A stretch of DNA of 64,000 nt from Candidatus Gastranaerophilales bacterium HUM_1 (GCA_002103105.1 DAAY01000007.1:246627-310626); one strand, 5' to 3'; numbered from the stretch's first letter, positions 33,464-43,063 are shown. The notes: generated by a model from the sequence alone, not told the origin. Numbers and translations: made by a program.

Positions 33464-36400
33464 TTATTCCATTGCAAGAACTCTATCCAAACAAGCCTTA
33501 GCTGAATATTGCCATTCTCTATAAGTTATACGCTTAACCTTGAATCCACAACGTTCCAATATGGCTTGTTTTTTCATGTTTGAAATATGAGCTTTTGGAC
33601 TATCTTCTAAACCGTCGATTTCAATAACAAAACTATCATCTACAACTAAATCCGCACTCAAGCCCGCAATATCAACACCTGCTGTAACTTTATGTTCAAG
33701 TTTTCTAATTTCAGTAGCAACTTCTCGCTCTAACTTATTTTTATAAATATTTTCATCAATTTCGTTATTAATTAACGCAGCCTTACGTTCTTGATATTGT
33801 TTGATAAATGAAACATAATTTCTAAAATGTCCATCTGGCATTGTTTCTATATCGTGAGAAACAAAATTTATACATTTATTTTTTGCTCTTGTTATTGCAA
33901 CATTGAACAAGTTTGGCTTTTGCAAGAATGTTATACTTTGAGGGTATGAATTATTTGCAAAAGACCAAGACATAAGTATAATATCTCTTTCATCTCCTTG
34001 GAATGTATGTGCTGTACCAATTTCAATCTGATGTTTTTTAATCATATAATCAGAAAGAACTTTCGGAACAGATATTTTTAACTGCTCAACTTGCGCCCTA
34101 AATGGAGAAATAATCCCAATAGTAACAGGTTTGTCTGGATTTTTACGTTCATCTTCAATAATAATTTCATGCAAAGTTTTAACCAATGCTTCAATTTCTG
34201 GCAGATTACGAGTTGCATCCATATCAACCTTACCATCTGGAACATTAATCATTTCAAGAGCCAATTCGTCATCTTTATCTTTTCTCATCACACGAATTCT
34301 ATCGGAATAAAACTCATGATTTGAGAAATTAATAATTGGAGGCAAGCTTCTAAAATGTTCATCCAACATTACTGAATTCATTGAATAATAGTCTGCCAAA
34401 TCAAACATTGAATTTGTTCTAAATCTCCACATTAATTGGTATTTATCTGGAATACCATATTGACTCAAGAAAGATTGTTCTTTAGCTTTTTCCAAGAATG
34501 ACAAATGAGGAAGTTGCTTATCATCTCCAACAACAACAGTTTTCTTTGCTCTGTACATTATAGGAAAACAACTTGCAATATCACACTGAGAAGCCTCATC
34601 AATTATTGCAACATCAAACATGCCAGGTTTTAGAGGAAGAGAATCTGACACCGCATAAGTTGTTACACACCAACAAGGAAAAGCTTCCAACAAAGGTTTA
34701 AAATCTTCTTCTTCTAAAATTCGACTTTGAAGATTTTTTCTTCTTTCTACTAAAGACATTGCATGAACTTTTATTCTTCTACGTTTCTTTTCATCACGCA
34801 AAAGAGCTTTAATTGCTTCACGTCTTGTACTTTTTAAAATATTTATTGCCAAAGTTTTTTGCTTACGCTTCATTTGGCGAATTTGTTCCATCATCACATG
34901 AAGATTACCTGTTTTCTGAATATCAGATTCAATCTTACGTAACTTCCATTTTTGCGTGATAAAATCAAGCTCTACACGAAGCCTATCTAAATTTTCTGGT
35001 TCAACTTCAAAATCTTTAATATTCAAAATCTTTTTCAATTGTCGTAGGCTAGACATATTTGCAAAAGAAGCAAACAATCCAGATTTTTCCATATTATCAG
35101 ACAATGTTTTTATAACATCATTTATTGAATCTATTTCGGATTTTTTCAACGGATGCTTGATATATTCCATCTCTCCAACATTTGCAGATTGTTGTTTTAT
35201 ATCGAATTTTAAATCGTGCCAAGCTTTTTCAAGTTTGATAATTTTTTCGCATTTTGCTTCGGTTTCACGCATACAATCAAGATGTTGTTTCATATCTTTT
35301 GTATCCGCAAAAATAAAATCATCAACATCCTCATCCAATTCAACTTTACCCGCCAACAAATCCTGCAACTGCAAACTCAATTGCTTTTGATAATTCATTC
35401 TGCCAGCTCGTAAAGCCAAATATGGAGCACCCAAATCATTCAATCTATCTGCAACAACATCAACTGCCTTATCCATACGAGAAGCAACAAGAACAGTTTT
35501 ACCATTTGCAATCAAATGAGCAACGAGGTTAACAATTGTTTGAGATTTACCAGTTCCTGGAGGACCTTGAACCGCAATAAATTTACTATTTTCTATATTT
35601 TTAACAACTTTTTCCTGAGAATCACTCAACGCAAGAGGAGTAATAGGATAAAAATCCTCTTGTTTATCATTAAGAATAATTTTATCTCCACTTTGGGTGT
35701 ATTCATCATTTATTACACTCAAAGTAGTTTCTCTATAAACCCCACTAGGTTTTTCAGCAATTTGCATCAACTCATGCAACACCCCAGCAGTAACAGCAGG
35801 ACGTTTAGTCAAAATTATTGCACTTTGATAAGTTACACATAATTTTTTAATTTCTCCAACTGGTTTAGATTTCTGTTCTTGGATTTCATCTTCAATAATT
35901 TCATCCATATTTTCGCCTGTGATTTTCACATCAGACAAGTCTTTTTGAGAACTTTCATCTTTTTCAACATTATCTTCATCAGCATTTTCAGAAGAATCTT
36001 CAACAATTTCAACATCAGGAATGAGAGATTTCAATGTTGTCAAGAAAATATCCATCTTTTCCTTTGTAATTGGCAAATCTGGAACAACATCCAAAATCCC
36101 TTCCAAAAACAAATCTACTTCATCGTCATCATCACCCTTTTTGAGTAATGCCGCTAATGCCCCAGTATTCAAGGATAAAACATCATCCTGTCTAACACAA
36201 TTTATATTAACTCCATTACGCTCCAATTTACATGGAACATACAATAATGGGGTAAGAAATTCATTACGCTTACGAGATTTACCATTTCTGCCGACAAGAA
36301 ACATATAACCATAAATCAAATATTTATCTTTGGTACTCAAATCACTCTGAATCATCAATTCTGTCAAATTAGGATTTGAGCCATCAAGCTTCAGATATTC

Positions 36401-36589
36401 CAAACCTTGAGTTAATAAAGTTTCTTGGTCTTTTAAGAAAATCCACTTGTTATCCTTATCCCCTTTCAAATTTCTGAAAGTGGAACTCTTAACTTCTTCC
36501 CTCACACAATCGTGAAGATATTGACTCAATTTTTTGATAAAACTGTTATTAAATGCCGAATTAAGTGCCTTTGTAGCTTCCTGTAACAT
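33464..36589 (-). CDS. Large superfamily 1 (UPF1-like) helicase with C-terminal PD-(D/E)XK nuclease-like domain
   Basis: A 1041-residue protein. The N-terminal ~230 residues are an unrecognised, acidic region. SF1 helicase motifs follow: Walker A GPPGTGKSQT near residue 340, motif II I-I-D-E-A-S-Q-C-D near 660, G-D-D-K-Q-L-P, A-H-T-F-Q-G-D-E-R-D near 860 and N-V-A-I-T-R-A-K. The last 80 residues have G-L-S-A-D-L-V-V-D and F-V-I-E-I-D-G, then I-L-E-R-C-G-F-K-V, a pattern like the short Vsr/DUF559-type nucleases. It might act in DNA repair, RNA turnover or phage defence. A single-gene unit with no restriction or methylase gene nearby. Confidence 0.8.
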   Translation of the reverse strand: MLQEATKALNSAFNNSFIKKLSQYLHDCVREEVKSSTFRNLKGDKDNKWIFLKDQETLLTQGLEYLKLDGSNPNLTELMIQSDLSTKDKYLIYGYMFLVGRNGKSRKRNEFLTPLLYVPCKLERNGVNINCVRQDDVLSLNTGALAALLKKGDDDDEVDLFLEGILDVVPDLPITKEKMDIFLTTLKSLIPDVEIVEDSSENADEDNVEKDESSQKDLSDVKITGENMDEIIEDEIQEQKSKPVGEIKKLCVTYQSAIILTKRPAVTAGVLHELMQIAEKPSGVYRETTLSVINDEYTQSGDKIILNDKQEDFYPITPLALSDSQEKVVKNIENSKFIAVQGPPGTGKSQTIVNLVAHLIANGKTVLVASRMDKAVDVVADRLNDLGAPYLALRAGRMNYQKQLSLQLQDLLAGKVELDEDVDDFIFADTKDMKQHLDCMRETEAKCEKIIKLEKAWHDLKFDIKQQSANVGEMEYIKHPLKKSEIDSINDVIKTLSDNMEKSGLFASFANMSSLRQLKKILNIKDFEVEPENLDRLRVELDFITQKWKLRKIESDIQKTGNLHVMMEQIRQMKRKQKTLAINILKSTRREAIKALLRDEKKRRRIKVHAMSLVERRKNLQSRILEEEDFKPLLEAFPCWCVTTYAVSDSLPLKPGMFDVAIIDEASQCDIASCFPIMYRAKKTVVVGDDKQLPHLSFLEKAKEQSFLSQYGIPDKYQLMWRFRTNSMFDLADYYSMNSVMLDEHFRSLPPIINFSNHEFYSDRIRVMRKDKDDELALEMINVPDGKVDMDATRNLPEIEALVKTLHEIIIEDERKNPDKPVTIGIISPFRAQVEQLKISVPKVLSDYMIKKHQIEIGTAHTFQGDERDIILMSWSFANNSYPQSITFLQKPNLFNVAITRAKNKCINFVSHDIETMPDGHFRNYVSFIKQYQERKAALINNEIDENIYKNKLEREVATEIRKLEHKVTAGVDIAGLSADLVVDDSFVIEIDGLEDSPKAHISNMKKQAILERCGFKVKRITYREWQYSAKACLDRVLAME

Positions 36590-36631
36590 AGCGTCCCTTC
36601 TTAAAAAAACTTATATTTATTCTATTTTACT

Positions 36632-36650
36632 CCATTTTACGCTAAAATGG
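36632..36650. promoter_or_regulatory. Perfect hairpin/operator between divergent helicase and cca genes
   Basis: CCATTTTA (36632-36639) and TAAAATGG (36643-36650) form an 8-bp dyad with a 3-base centre in the 65-base gap between divergent starts, 4 bases before the cca ATG. It could be a protein site for both promoters or a hairpin in the cca leader. Confidence 0.45.
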
Positions 36651-36654
36651 AAGA

Positions 36655-37764
36655 ATGAACATCATCAATTTACATGATAAAAATTTATTTTATATCGGTG
36701 GAGTTGTCAGAGATAAGATTTTAGGGAAAGAAAACTTTGACATCGACATTACATATCAAGGGAATGCAATTGAGTTTTCTAAATCAATTCCTAATGCTAA
36801 AATTATGCAAATAAACGAACCATTTGGAACTGTAAGAATAGAACTAGACGGAAAAGAAATTGACATTGCATCAACAAGGGGAGAATCCTATCCGCAACAA
36901 GGTCATCTTCCAGTAGTTAAAGACATTGGATGTTCTCTAAAAGAAGATGTTCTCAGACGAGATTTTACAATCAACGCAATGGCTGAAAACACCTTGACTG
37001 GTGAAATCATTGATTACTCAAATGGACTTGATGATATAAAAAACAAAACATTAAGAGTTCTTCATGATGAAAGTTTTATTGATGACCCAACGAGAATTTT
37101 AAGAGGATTAAAATTTGCTGTTCGATTTGGGTTTGAACTAGACGAACACACTAAAAAATTGCAAGATGAATACTTAAAAAATATCAATTACGATATGTCA
37201 TACAAAAGATTAAAAAAAGAATTAGTTGAAACATTTAATCTAAATTCTTCGATTGCGTTTGAAAGATTTATCACACAGAAAATTTATAAACTAATTTCAC
37301 CAAACAACAAAAACATAAAGTTTGATTTTGAAAAAATTAGAGAAATTGAAAACCTTGTAAAAACATACAATCCTCAAAACGTATGGATAATTTATGTAGG
37401 ATTACTTCCAGATATTTCATCACTACCTTTAACTAAACAAGAAAAGAAAATTATAGATGATTATAAAAAACTTAAAACATTAGATTTCTCAACAGATTAT
37501 AAAATATACAAAAATTTTAAAGAAATTGGCGACGAATCAATAATAATGTTCTCATATCTTGATATGCCTTTAGCATTGAAATATCTTGAAGAATTAAAAG
37601 ATATAAAAATTCAAACCACAGGAAAAGATTTGCAAAACTTTGGAATAAATCCTTCCCCTGAATATCAAAAATGTTTTGATTATATTTTAGAGAAAAAATT
37701 AAAAAATCCTGCCCTTACAAAAGAGCAGGAAATTGAACTTGTGAAAAAATATTTTAAAATCTAA
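36655..37764 (+). CDS. cca: CCA-adding tRNA nucleotidyltransferase / poly(A) polymerase family
   Basis: Adds or repairs the CCA end of tRNAs. The class II nucleotidyltransferase head has G-G-V-V-R-D (15-20), catalytic Asp29/Asp31 in F-D-I-D-I, R-R-D-F-T-I-N-A-M-A (101-110) and D-D-P-T-R-I-L-R-G-L-K. The C-terminal part is more divergent and lacks an HD domain. It could be a partial-function A- or CC-adding enzyme, as occurs when two specialised enzymes share the job; another copy would have to be sought elsewhere. The AATGGAAGA before the ATG is a weak ribosome site. Confidence 0.88.
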   Translation: MNIINLHDKNLFYIGGVVRDKILGKENFDIDITYQGNAIEFSKSIPNAKIMQINEPFGTVRIELDGKEIDIASTRGESYPQQGHLPVVKDIGCSLKEDVLRRDFTINAMAENTLTGEIIDYSNGLDDIKNKTLRVLHDESFIDDPTRILRGLKFAVRFGFELDEHTKKLQDEYLKNINYDMSYKRLKKELVETFNLNSSIAFERFITQKIYKLISPNNKNIKFDFEKIREIENLVKTYNPQNVWIIYVGLLPDISSLPLTKQEKKIIDDYKKLKTLDFSTDYKIYKNFKEIGDESIIMFSYLDMPLALKYLEELKDIKIQTTGKDLQNFGINPSPEYQKCFDYILEKKLKNPALTKEQEIELVKKYFKI

Positions 37765-37766
37765 AA

Positions 37767-38552
37767 TTACTTTATTCCGTATGTTTCTTGGATTTTACGT
37801 AAATTCCCATTATGAGTTTCTATTTCTATAATATTATTTACGGCTCTAATTAATTCTTTTGACTCTTTTCCTTTTCTAAAAGCCACTGCGTATGGTTCTT
37901 TTGAATATCGTTTCGGCAACAATTCTACACTATCATCTTTTAATGCCAAGCCAAGCAAAATAGTATCATCAGAAACAATTGCATCTGCTCTGCCAGTTTT
38001 CAAAGCCTTATATGCTTCTGGGTATGTTTTATAACCCCTTATGCCAACATTTGGAACCGCAGAACGCAAACTTCTTTCACTTGTTGAACCAAATACTATG
38101 ATTGCTTTTTTACCATTCAAATCTCGCAAAGATTTAACACTTGAACCCTTTCTAACAAGCACAGCTTGCCCCGCAGTATAATAAGGAGTTGAGAAATCAA
38201 GAATTTCTTGACGTTTTGGAGTTATAGACATAGTTGCAACAATCATATCCACATCTCCAGAATACAATTTCATCATCCTATCTGAAGCAGTTACTGGAAC
38301 AAATTTCACTTTTTTATCGCTACCTAAAAGTCCTCTTGCGATAATTCTTGCCAATGCCGCATCATAGCCAGAGAAACTTCCTTTTTGATCGTAATAACCA
38401 AATGGATAAGTATCAGTTTTTACACCGACAAGCAAAACATCACGCTTCATAATATTATCTAAATCAGTTGTTGTAGAAACTTCATCTAATTTTTTACCGC
38501 AACCACAACATACAAGCATTATAAGCATAAGCATTGCAAATATTTTTTTCAT
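37767..38552 (-). CDS. Amino-acid-type ABC solute-binding lipoprotein (family 3)
   Basis: A 261-residue periplasmic binding protein. Start at the ATG of M-K-K-I-F-A-M-L-M-L-I-M-L, since the longer frame would begin inside the promoter (38578-38606). A hydrophobic leader ends in a Cys-rich L-V-C-C-G-C-G lipobox-like stretch. The family 3 pattern is clear: L-L-V-G-V-K-T-D-T-Y-P-F-G-Y, G-Y-D-A-A-L-A-R, D-M-I-V-A-T-M-S-I-T-P-K-R and L-D-F-S-T-P-Y-Y. This family binds amino acids such as glutamine or cystine. No permease or ATPase gene is near. Confidence 0.87.
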   Translation of the reverse strand: MKKIFAMLMLIMLVCCGCGKKLDEVSTTTDLDNIMKRDVLLVGVKTDTYPFGYYDQKGSFSGYDAALARIIARGLLGSDKKVKFVPVTASDRMMKLYSGDVDMIVATMSITPKRQEILDFSTPYYTAGQAVLVRKGSSVKSLRDLNGKKAIIVFGSTSERSLRSAVPNVGIRGYKTYPEAYKALKTGRADAIVSDDTILLGLALKDDSVELLPKRYSKEPYAVAFRKGKESKELIRAVNNIIEIETHNGNLRKIQETYGIK

Positions 38553-38577
38553 CTGAACTTTATCCCCTTTTTTAAAA

Positions 38578-38606
38578 TATAATACCTCACAAAATAAACA
38601 AGTCAA
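38578..38606 (-). promoter_or_regulatory. Promoter of the solute-binding lipoprotein gene
   Basis: Minus-strand TTGACT (plus 38601-38606) and an A/T-rich -10 (TATTAT or ATTATA, plus 38578-38584) at 16-17 bases. The exact -10 register is uncertain. Confidence 0.5.
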
Positions 38607-38647
38607 AAAAGTTAAGTATTTTTTATTTTTTAAGATAAAATAAACTT

Positions 38648-39160
38648 ATGAGAAAAATCACACTAATTGGAATGATGGGTTCTGGGAAAACTACAATAGG
38701 AAAAATCTTATCCGAACAAACAGGAATTTCTGCAATAGATCTTGACGACTTTATTGAGAATAAAGAAAACGAAAGTATCTCTGAAATCTTTAAAACAAAG
38801 GGAGAACAATATTTTCGCACCGTTGAAGCAATCACAATAAAAGAACTTACTCAAACAACATCATCACAAATTCTATCCCTCGGAGGAGGGTCTTTCGAAA
38901 ATGAACAAACCCGAGAACTTTTATTAAAAAATTCTACTGTAATTTATCTTGAAACAACTCCAGAAGAAATTTTTAAAAGAATTAAAAAAACAAATAATCG
39001 TCCCTTACTAAAAAATAATATGACAATAGAAAAAATTTCCGAAATAATGACCAAAAGAAAAAATAACTACAATCTAGCACATCACAAAATATTGACAGAT
39101 GGGAAAACTCCATCTAAAATTGCAGAAGAAATTTTAGGAGCTTTGGAATGGAAAAATTAG
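38648..39160 (+). CDS. aroK: Shikimate kinase
   Basis: A 170-residue P-loop kinase that phosphorylates shikimate on the way to chorismate. Walker A G-M-M-G-S-G-K-T-T (8-16), D-L-D-D (about 32-35), the shikimate-binding F-R-T-V-E-A and L-S-L-G-G-G-S, and the R-P-L-L lid segment are present. Its stop lies within aroB, overlapping by 13 bases, so the two pathway genes are coupled. Confidence 0.96.
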   Translation: MRKITLIGMMGSGKTTIGKILSEQTGISAIDLDDFIENKENESISEIFKTKGEQYFRTVEAITIKELTQTTSSQILSLGGGSFENEQTRELLLKNSTVIYLETTPEEIFKRIKKTNNRPLLKNNMTIEKISEIMTKRKNNYNLAHHKILTDGKTPSKIAEEILGALEWKN

Positions 39161-40221
39161 ACGTAAACATTGAAGAAAAAAACACATATTATCCGATTTA
39201 TATTTCCAACGAAAATATTGAAATCTTGAGAGATAAACTTCTTCAGGAGGTTGAAGGTAAAAACTATATCGTCATTTTTAGCCAAAAAGTTCACAAATTA
39301 TATTCTAAAATTTTAAATTTTCCAAAGGATAAAATTTTAATTTTAAAAGATGGAGAAACCGAAAAGAATTTTCAGAATTACACAAAAATTTTAAATTTTG
39401 CACTCTCTAGAAAATTAACTCGAAAAGATGCAATTATTGCTATTGGCGGAGGAGTAATAGGAGATTTGACAGGATTTTCAGCATCTACATATATGCGAGG
39501 AATAAAATTTATTCAAGTTCCAACAACACTACTTGCGGCAACAGATAGCTCCGTAGGAGGAAAAACCGCAATTAACACAAAATATGGGAAAAATTTAGTC
39601 GGAACTTTTTATCAACCAGATTCCGTTTTTATCAATATAAATTTCATAAAAACTCTTGATGAAAGACAATTCAAAAGCGGACTTGGCGAAGTTGTAAAAT
39701 ACGGACTCATCGAAAAAACTTGTCCAATAGAAGACTCCCCAAATTTAATCAATTTTTTGAACGAACATAGCGAAAAAATTCTAGCCCGAGATATTTTAAC
39801 CCTTCAAGAACTGATAAAAATTTGCATTTCTTTGAAAATTGCAGTTGTAAAAGCCGATGAAAAAGAAGGCGGACTAAGAAAAATATTAAACTTAGGTCAT
39901 ACATTCGGACACGCAATTGAAAACATTACAAAATACAAAAAGTTCACTCACGGTGAATGCGTAGCAGAAGGGGTGAAATTAGCACTAGGCTTTTCATTTA
40001 GGCAAGGGTTGATAGACAAAGGCTATAAATTCTTATGTGAGGATTTAATTAAAAAATTCAACTTCAAACCAATTCCCAAATTTGACAAACACAAAATGGT
40101 TAAGGCAATGCTAACGGACAAAAAAGCAGAGGACAACTACATTGTATTCATACTTCCAACTAATTATGCGGAGGTAAAAGGATACAAATTCACAACAGAT
40201 GAACTTTTAAAATTATTGTAG
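39148..40221 (+). CDS. aroB: 3-dehydroquinate synthase
   Basis: Second enzyme of the shikimate pathway, NAD and metal dependent. Present are I-A-I-G-G-G-V-I-G-D-L-T-G-F-S-A (about 107-122), Q-V-P-T-T-L-L-A-A-T-D-S-S-V-G-G-K-T, and the metal-binding N-L-G-H-T-F-G-H-A-I-E (about 249-259). A small insert near residues 200-210 (E-D-S-P-N-L) follows a region of the usual length. 357 residues, complete. Translationally coupled to aroK. Confidence 0.97.
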   Translation: MEKLDVNIEEKNTYYPIYISNENIEILRDKLLQEVEGKNYIVIFSQKVHKLYSKILNFPKDKILILKDGETEKNFQNYTKILNFALSRKLTRKDAIIAIGGGVIGDLTGFSASTYMRGIKFIQVPTTLLAATDSSVGGKTAINTKYGKNLVGTFYQPDSVFININFIKTLDERQFKSGLGEVVKYGLIEKTCPIEDSPNLINFLNEHSEKILARDILTLQELIKICISLKIAVVKADEKEGGLRKILNLGHTFGHAIENITKYKKFTHGECVAEGVKLALGFSFRQGLIDKGYKFLCEDLIKKFNFKPIPKFDKHKMVKAMLTDKKAEDNYIVFILPTNYAEVKGYKFTTDELLKLL

Positions 40222-40304
40222 TTATAAACTATATTGCCTTACCCCTAAATACATGTTAGTATAGATTTAGATTATAGTAACTAAAAGATACTAATGAGGG
40301 ATAA

Positions 40305-40649
40305 ATGGAGAAAAAGAGTTTACCAAAATGTCCAATTGAAGCCACACTAAGGATGACAGGCTGCAAATGGAAAATTTTAATTATTAGGGATTTATTAACG
40401 GGAACAAAACGTTTTGGAAAACTCAAAAAATCTGTATCTGGAATTACTCAAAAAGTTTTAACAAGCAAACTTAGAGAACTTGAAGAAGACGGATTGATTG
40501 AACGAAAAGTTTACCCGCAAATCCCGCCAAAAGTAGAATACACCCTCACAGATGTTGGATATAGTTTACGACCAGTAATCGATTGCCTAAAAGAATGGGG
40601 GAAAGATTACAAAAAATATACCAAACTTTTAGAAAGAATGAAAGGATAA
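40305..40649 (+). CDS. HxlR-family winged-helix transcriptional regulator
   Basis: A 114-residue MarR-like regulator of the HxlR group: C-P-I-E-A-T-L at the start, M-T-G-C-K-W-K-I-L-I-I-R-D-L-L, K-S-V-S-G-I-T-Q-K-V-L-T-S-K-L-R-E-L-E and Y-T-L-T-D-V-G-Y-S-L. These often sense electrophiles or oxidants through N-terminal Cys; here Cys7 and Cys17 are candidates. It stands alone between aroB and a terminator; its target is unknown. TGAGGGA precedes the ATG. Confidence 0.9.
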   Translation: MEKKSLPKCPIEATLRMTGCKWKILIIRDLLTGTKRFGKLKKSVSGITQKVLTSKLRELEEDGLIERKVYPQIPPKVEYTLTDVGYSLRPVIDCLKEWGKDYKKYTKLLERMKG

Positions 40650-40659
40650 AATTCATATA

Positions 40660-40690
40660 AAAAAGGTCAACATAATAAGCTGACCTTTTT
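40660..40690. terminator. Bidirectional terminator
   Basis: AAAAAGGTCA (40660-40669) pairs with TGACCTTTTT (40681-40690) around an 11-base loop, between the convergent HxlR gene and the small gene at 40711. Confidence 0.8.
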
Positions 40691-40710
40691 CAATATTACG
40701 ATATTACAAT

Positions 40711-40914
40711 CTAATCACTTTCAGCAACAACAGTTGGAATCAATTCACCATAACTATTTACGCAACCGTTAGTTTCTTCAACGATGTATCTCAAACCTTC
40801 TTTGCCTTCAATTGCTTTTTCAGCACAATCCATAGCATCATCGTAATCTTTAAATTCACCAATTAAATTTTTAGACATTTCTGATTTGTCTTTAGCAGTA
40901 TAAACTTGAAACAT
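40711..40914 (-). CDS. Small acidic protein of unknown function
   Basis: A 67-residue acidic protein I do not recognise: M-F-Q-V-Y-T-A-K-D-K at the start and a helical middle with D-Y-D-D-A-M-D-C-A-E-K-A. AAGGAGATATAGT precedes the ATG, so the start is well supported. It is a single-gene unit ending at a strong terminator, next to but not clearly linked with the SulP transporter. Confidence 0.6.
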   Translation of the reverse strand: MFQVYTAKDKSEMSKNLIGEFKDYDDAMDCAEKAIEGKEGLRYIVEETNGCVNSYGELIPTVVAESD

Positions 40915-40963
40915 ACTATATCTCCTTTTTCTTAAATTTTATCACATAAAAACTATACAATTA

Positions 40964-42595
40964 TCACTTCAAATCTTCAATATCCAAATGAATATTTTTT
41001 GTCGCAATTTCGATTGCCTCATTTTCGTTCATCAAGACAGACCCTTTGCCAATTTGCGAAACAATTTCTAATGATTGAACTTGAGAATAAACTTTTTCAT
41101 TCGGAATAACAAGAATTAACTTAATCTTTTGAGCCTCTAATCGAACAATAATATCCTCAAGAGCAAAGATTGCAGACATATCGAGTTCAGTATTAGAGCT
41201 ATAATTCAAAATAATATATTTTGTTTCAAGCATTTCGTCAAAATGAGAAACGATTTGGGTAATCGACCCAAAGAAAAATTGTCCATCGATATGGAGAATT
41301 CTTATTTGATAATGAGATTCTTTTTCAACTCTTTCTTCGTACGGAGTATAATCAATATGATTGTAATGAGTTACTTTTACATTAGTATCATCAGCAATTC
41401 TTTTTGCATATAATAGCGAAGCCAAAATTATTCCAATACCAAGAGCGAAAATCAAATTGTAAAAAACTGTCAACAAAAGAACAGAAATCAAAACATATAA
41501 ATCATCTTTTGGAGCGAATTTCAATACTTTTAAAACTTTCAAATCCAAAATATCATAGCCGATTTTTATCAAAATTGCAGCCAAAACGCTAATTGGGATT
41601 TGCGAAATAAATCCAGTCAACTTAAAAAGCACCACACCCAACATCAAAGCAGATAAAATTGCACAGAGTCTAGTTTTACCGCCAATTTTCACCGCAGCAA
41701 CACTTCTCATTGTCGCAGCAGAACCCATCATTGAACCAGTCATTGCACAGAACAAATTTCCAAAACCTTGAGCCATAACAAGTCTTTTTGAATTATGTTT
41801 AATTTTCGTCAAAGAATCCATAATAATCCCTGTTAACAAACTTTCGCTTGTTGCAATAAAAGCTAAAGTTAAGGCAATAGGGATATTTTTAGTTAACATT
41901 TCTAACGAAAAATCAGGCATATATAAGTGTGGCAAAGAAAAACTTAGCACTGAAATTTTTTCTACATTAAAGCCAAAATAATAAGCCACCCCTGTCATTA
42001 CAATCAATGCGAGTAACTGAGCGGGAACGAACTTAGTAATAACTTTAGGAGTAAAAAATAATATTACCAATGTTCCCAAACCCAAAACTAATGCGTGAAG
42101 ATTCACATGAGCAAATACAGAAGGATAACTCATTAACGCCTTTATTGTCGAAGATTGAGCAACCCCACCAACAAGTGGAGCAATTTGCAATAATATAATT
42201 ATCAAACCAATACCTGTTAAAAAGCCTGAAATAACTGGATATGGAACATATTTAATCATCCTTGGAACAGGAGTAACAGAAATTATCATCTGAAAAACCG
42301 AAGCCAACAATAATACGGAAATAATTGATGTAATATTTCCACCACACAAAGCTACAACAGTTGCCGTAATAATTGCCACTGGACCAGTTGGGCCAGAAAC
42401 AAAAGGTAAATTACAACCCAACACTCCCGCAAATAAAGATAATATTATTGCACCCCAAATCCCAGCAGAAGCCCCCATGCCAGAAGCGACACCAAATGCC
42501 AATGCTTGAGGAAACGCAATAATTGATGCAATAATTGCCCCAAAAATATCACCTTTCAAACTACTAAACAACTTCAACTTTAATATATTTTGCAA
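40964..42595 (-). CDS. SulP-family anion transporter with STAS domain
   Basis: A 543-residue transporter: about 10-12 membrane helices (residues 12-400), starting with the family pattern G-A-I-I-A-S-I-I-A-F-P-Q-A-L-A-F-G, and F-V-S-G-P-T-G-P-V-A-I near residue 62. A cytoplasmic STAS domain follows (about 430-540) with D-M-S-A-I-F-A-L-E-D. Family members carry sulfate, bicarbonate or other anions, usually with Na+ or H+; the substrate cannot be read here. No carbonic anhydrase or sulfur-assimilation gene is next to it. Confidence 0.92.
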   Translation of the reverse strand: MQNILKLKLFSSLKGDIFGAIIASIIAFPQALAFGVASGMGASAGIWGAIILSLFAGVLGCNLPFVSGPTGPVAIITATVVALCGGNITSIISVLLLASVFQMIISVTPVPRMIKYVPYPVISGFLTGIGLIIILLQIAPLVGGVAQSSTIKALMSYPSVFAHVNLHALVLGLGTLVILFFTPKVITKFVPAQLLALIVMTGVAYYFGFNVEKISVLSFSLPHLYMPDFSLEMLTKNIPIALTLAFIATSESLLTGIIMDSLTKIKHNSKRLVMAQGFGNLFCAMTGSMMGSAATMRSVAAVKIGGKTRLCAILSALMLGVVLFKLTGFISQIPISVLAAILIKIGYDILDLKVLKVLKFAPKDDLYVLISVLLLTVFYNLIFALGIGIILASLLYAKRIADDTNVKVTHYNHIDYTPYEERVEKESHYQIRILHIDGQFFFGSITQIVSHFDEMLETKYIILNYSSNTELDMSAIFALEDIIVRLEAQKIKLILVIPNEKVYSQVQSLEIVSQIGKGSVLMNENEAIEIATKNIHLDIEDLK

Positions 42596-42644
42596 TTTTT
42601 ATTCCTCTCTAATCATATTGGAAAATTCTACCATAAAAATCGAA

Positions 42645-42670
42645 ATGAGGATTGATAATTCAATCCTCAT
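42645..42670 (-). terminator. Intrinsic terminator
   Basis: ATGAGGATTG (42645-42654) pairs perfectly with CAATCCTCAT (42661-42670). A T-rich run follows on the minus strand. It ends the transcript of the unknown gene at 42710 and separates it from the SulP gene. Confidence 0.75.
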
Positions 42671-42709
42671 CATACTTTAACAAACTTTTTTATATTAAAA
42701 CAACTCATA

Positions 42710-43063
42710 TTAACCATAAATACTTGCCAATTTACAAGTAATTGACTTAAAGAAAGGAAGTTTTTCTGTAAGTTCAACTCCAACAATTGGGAAAGTAACA
42801 ACAGCTTCATCTGGGTTTTCAACGATTTCATATTCATCAACAGTAGGAACTGCGTCAATATCAATATCTTGTTCCACAACAATAGGAGCTTCAACTTCTT
42901 CTTGCTTTACATATTCAGAAATTTTGCTATCCAATAACTCATCAAAAGATACCTCTTCACTCTTTGGACGAGCTTGGAACAAATCACTAAATCTTGTAGC
43001 TTTAGTTCTTATATCCATATTTTTCTTAGTTGTAATATTTTTTCTAACAGTCTGTGCTAACAT
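42710..43063 (-). CDS. Acidic protein of unknown function
   Basis: I do not recognise this 117-residue protein. The N-terminal 30 residues are basic (M-L-A-Q-T-V-R-K-N-I-T-T-K-K); the rest is strongly acidic with a long run of Glu/Asp/Val (about residues 50-90) and is probably disordered before a short hydrophobic C-terminus. GAAGAGGGTAATCT lies before the ATG. It is transcribed divergently from the LysM protein gene, sharing a 209-base control region. Confidence 0.55.
   Translation of the reverse strand: MLAQTVRKNITTKKNMDIRTKATRFSDLFQARPKSEEVSFDELLDSKISEYVKQEEVEAPIVVEQDIDIDAVPTVDEYEIVENPDEAVVTFPIVGVELTEKLPFFKSITCKLASIYG

Noticed and set aside
34956..35390. Plus-strand frame of 144 residues opposite the large helicase
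   Set aside because: Shadow of the helicase gene; Ser/Phe/Ile-rich, no start signal.
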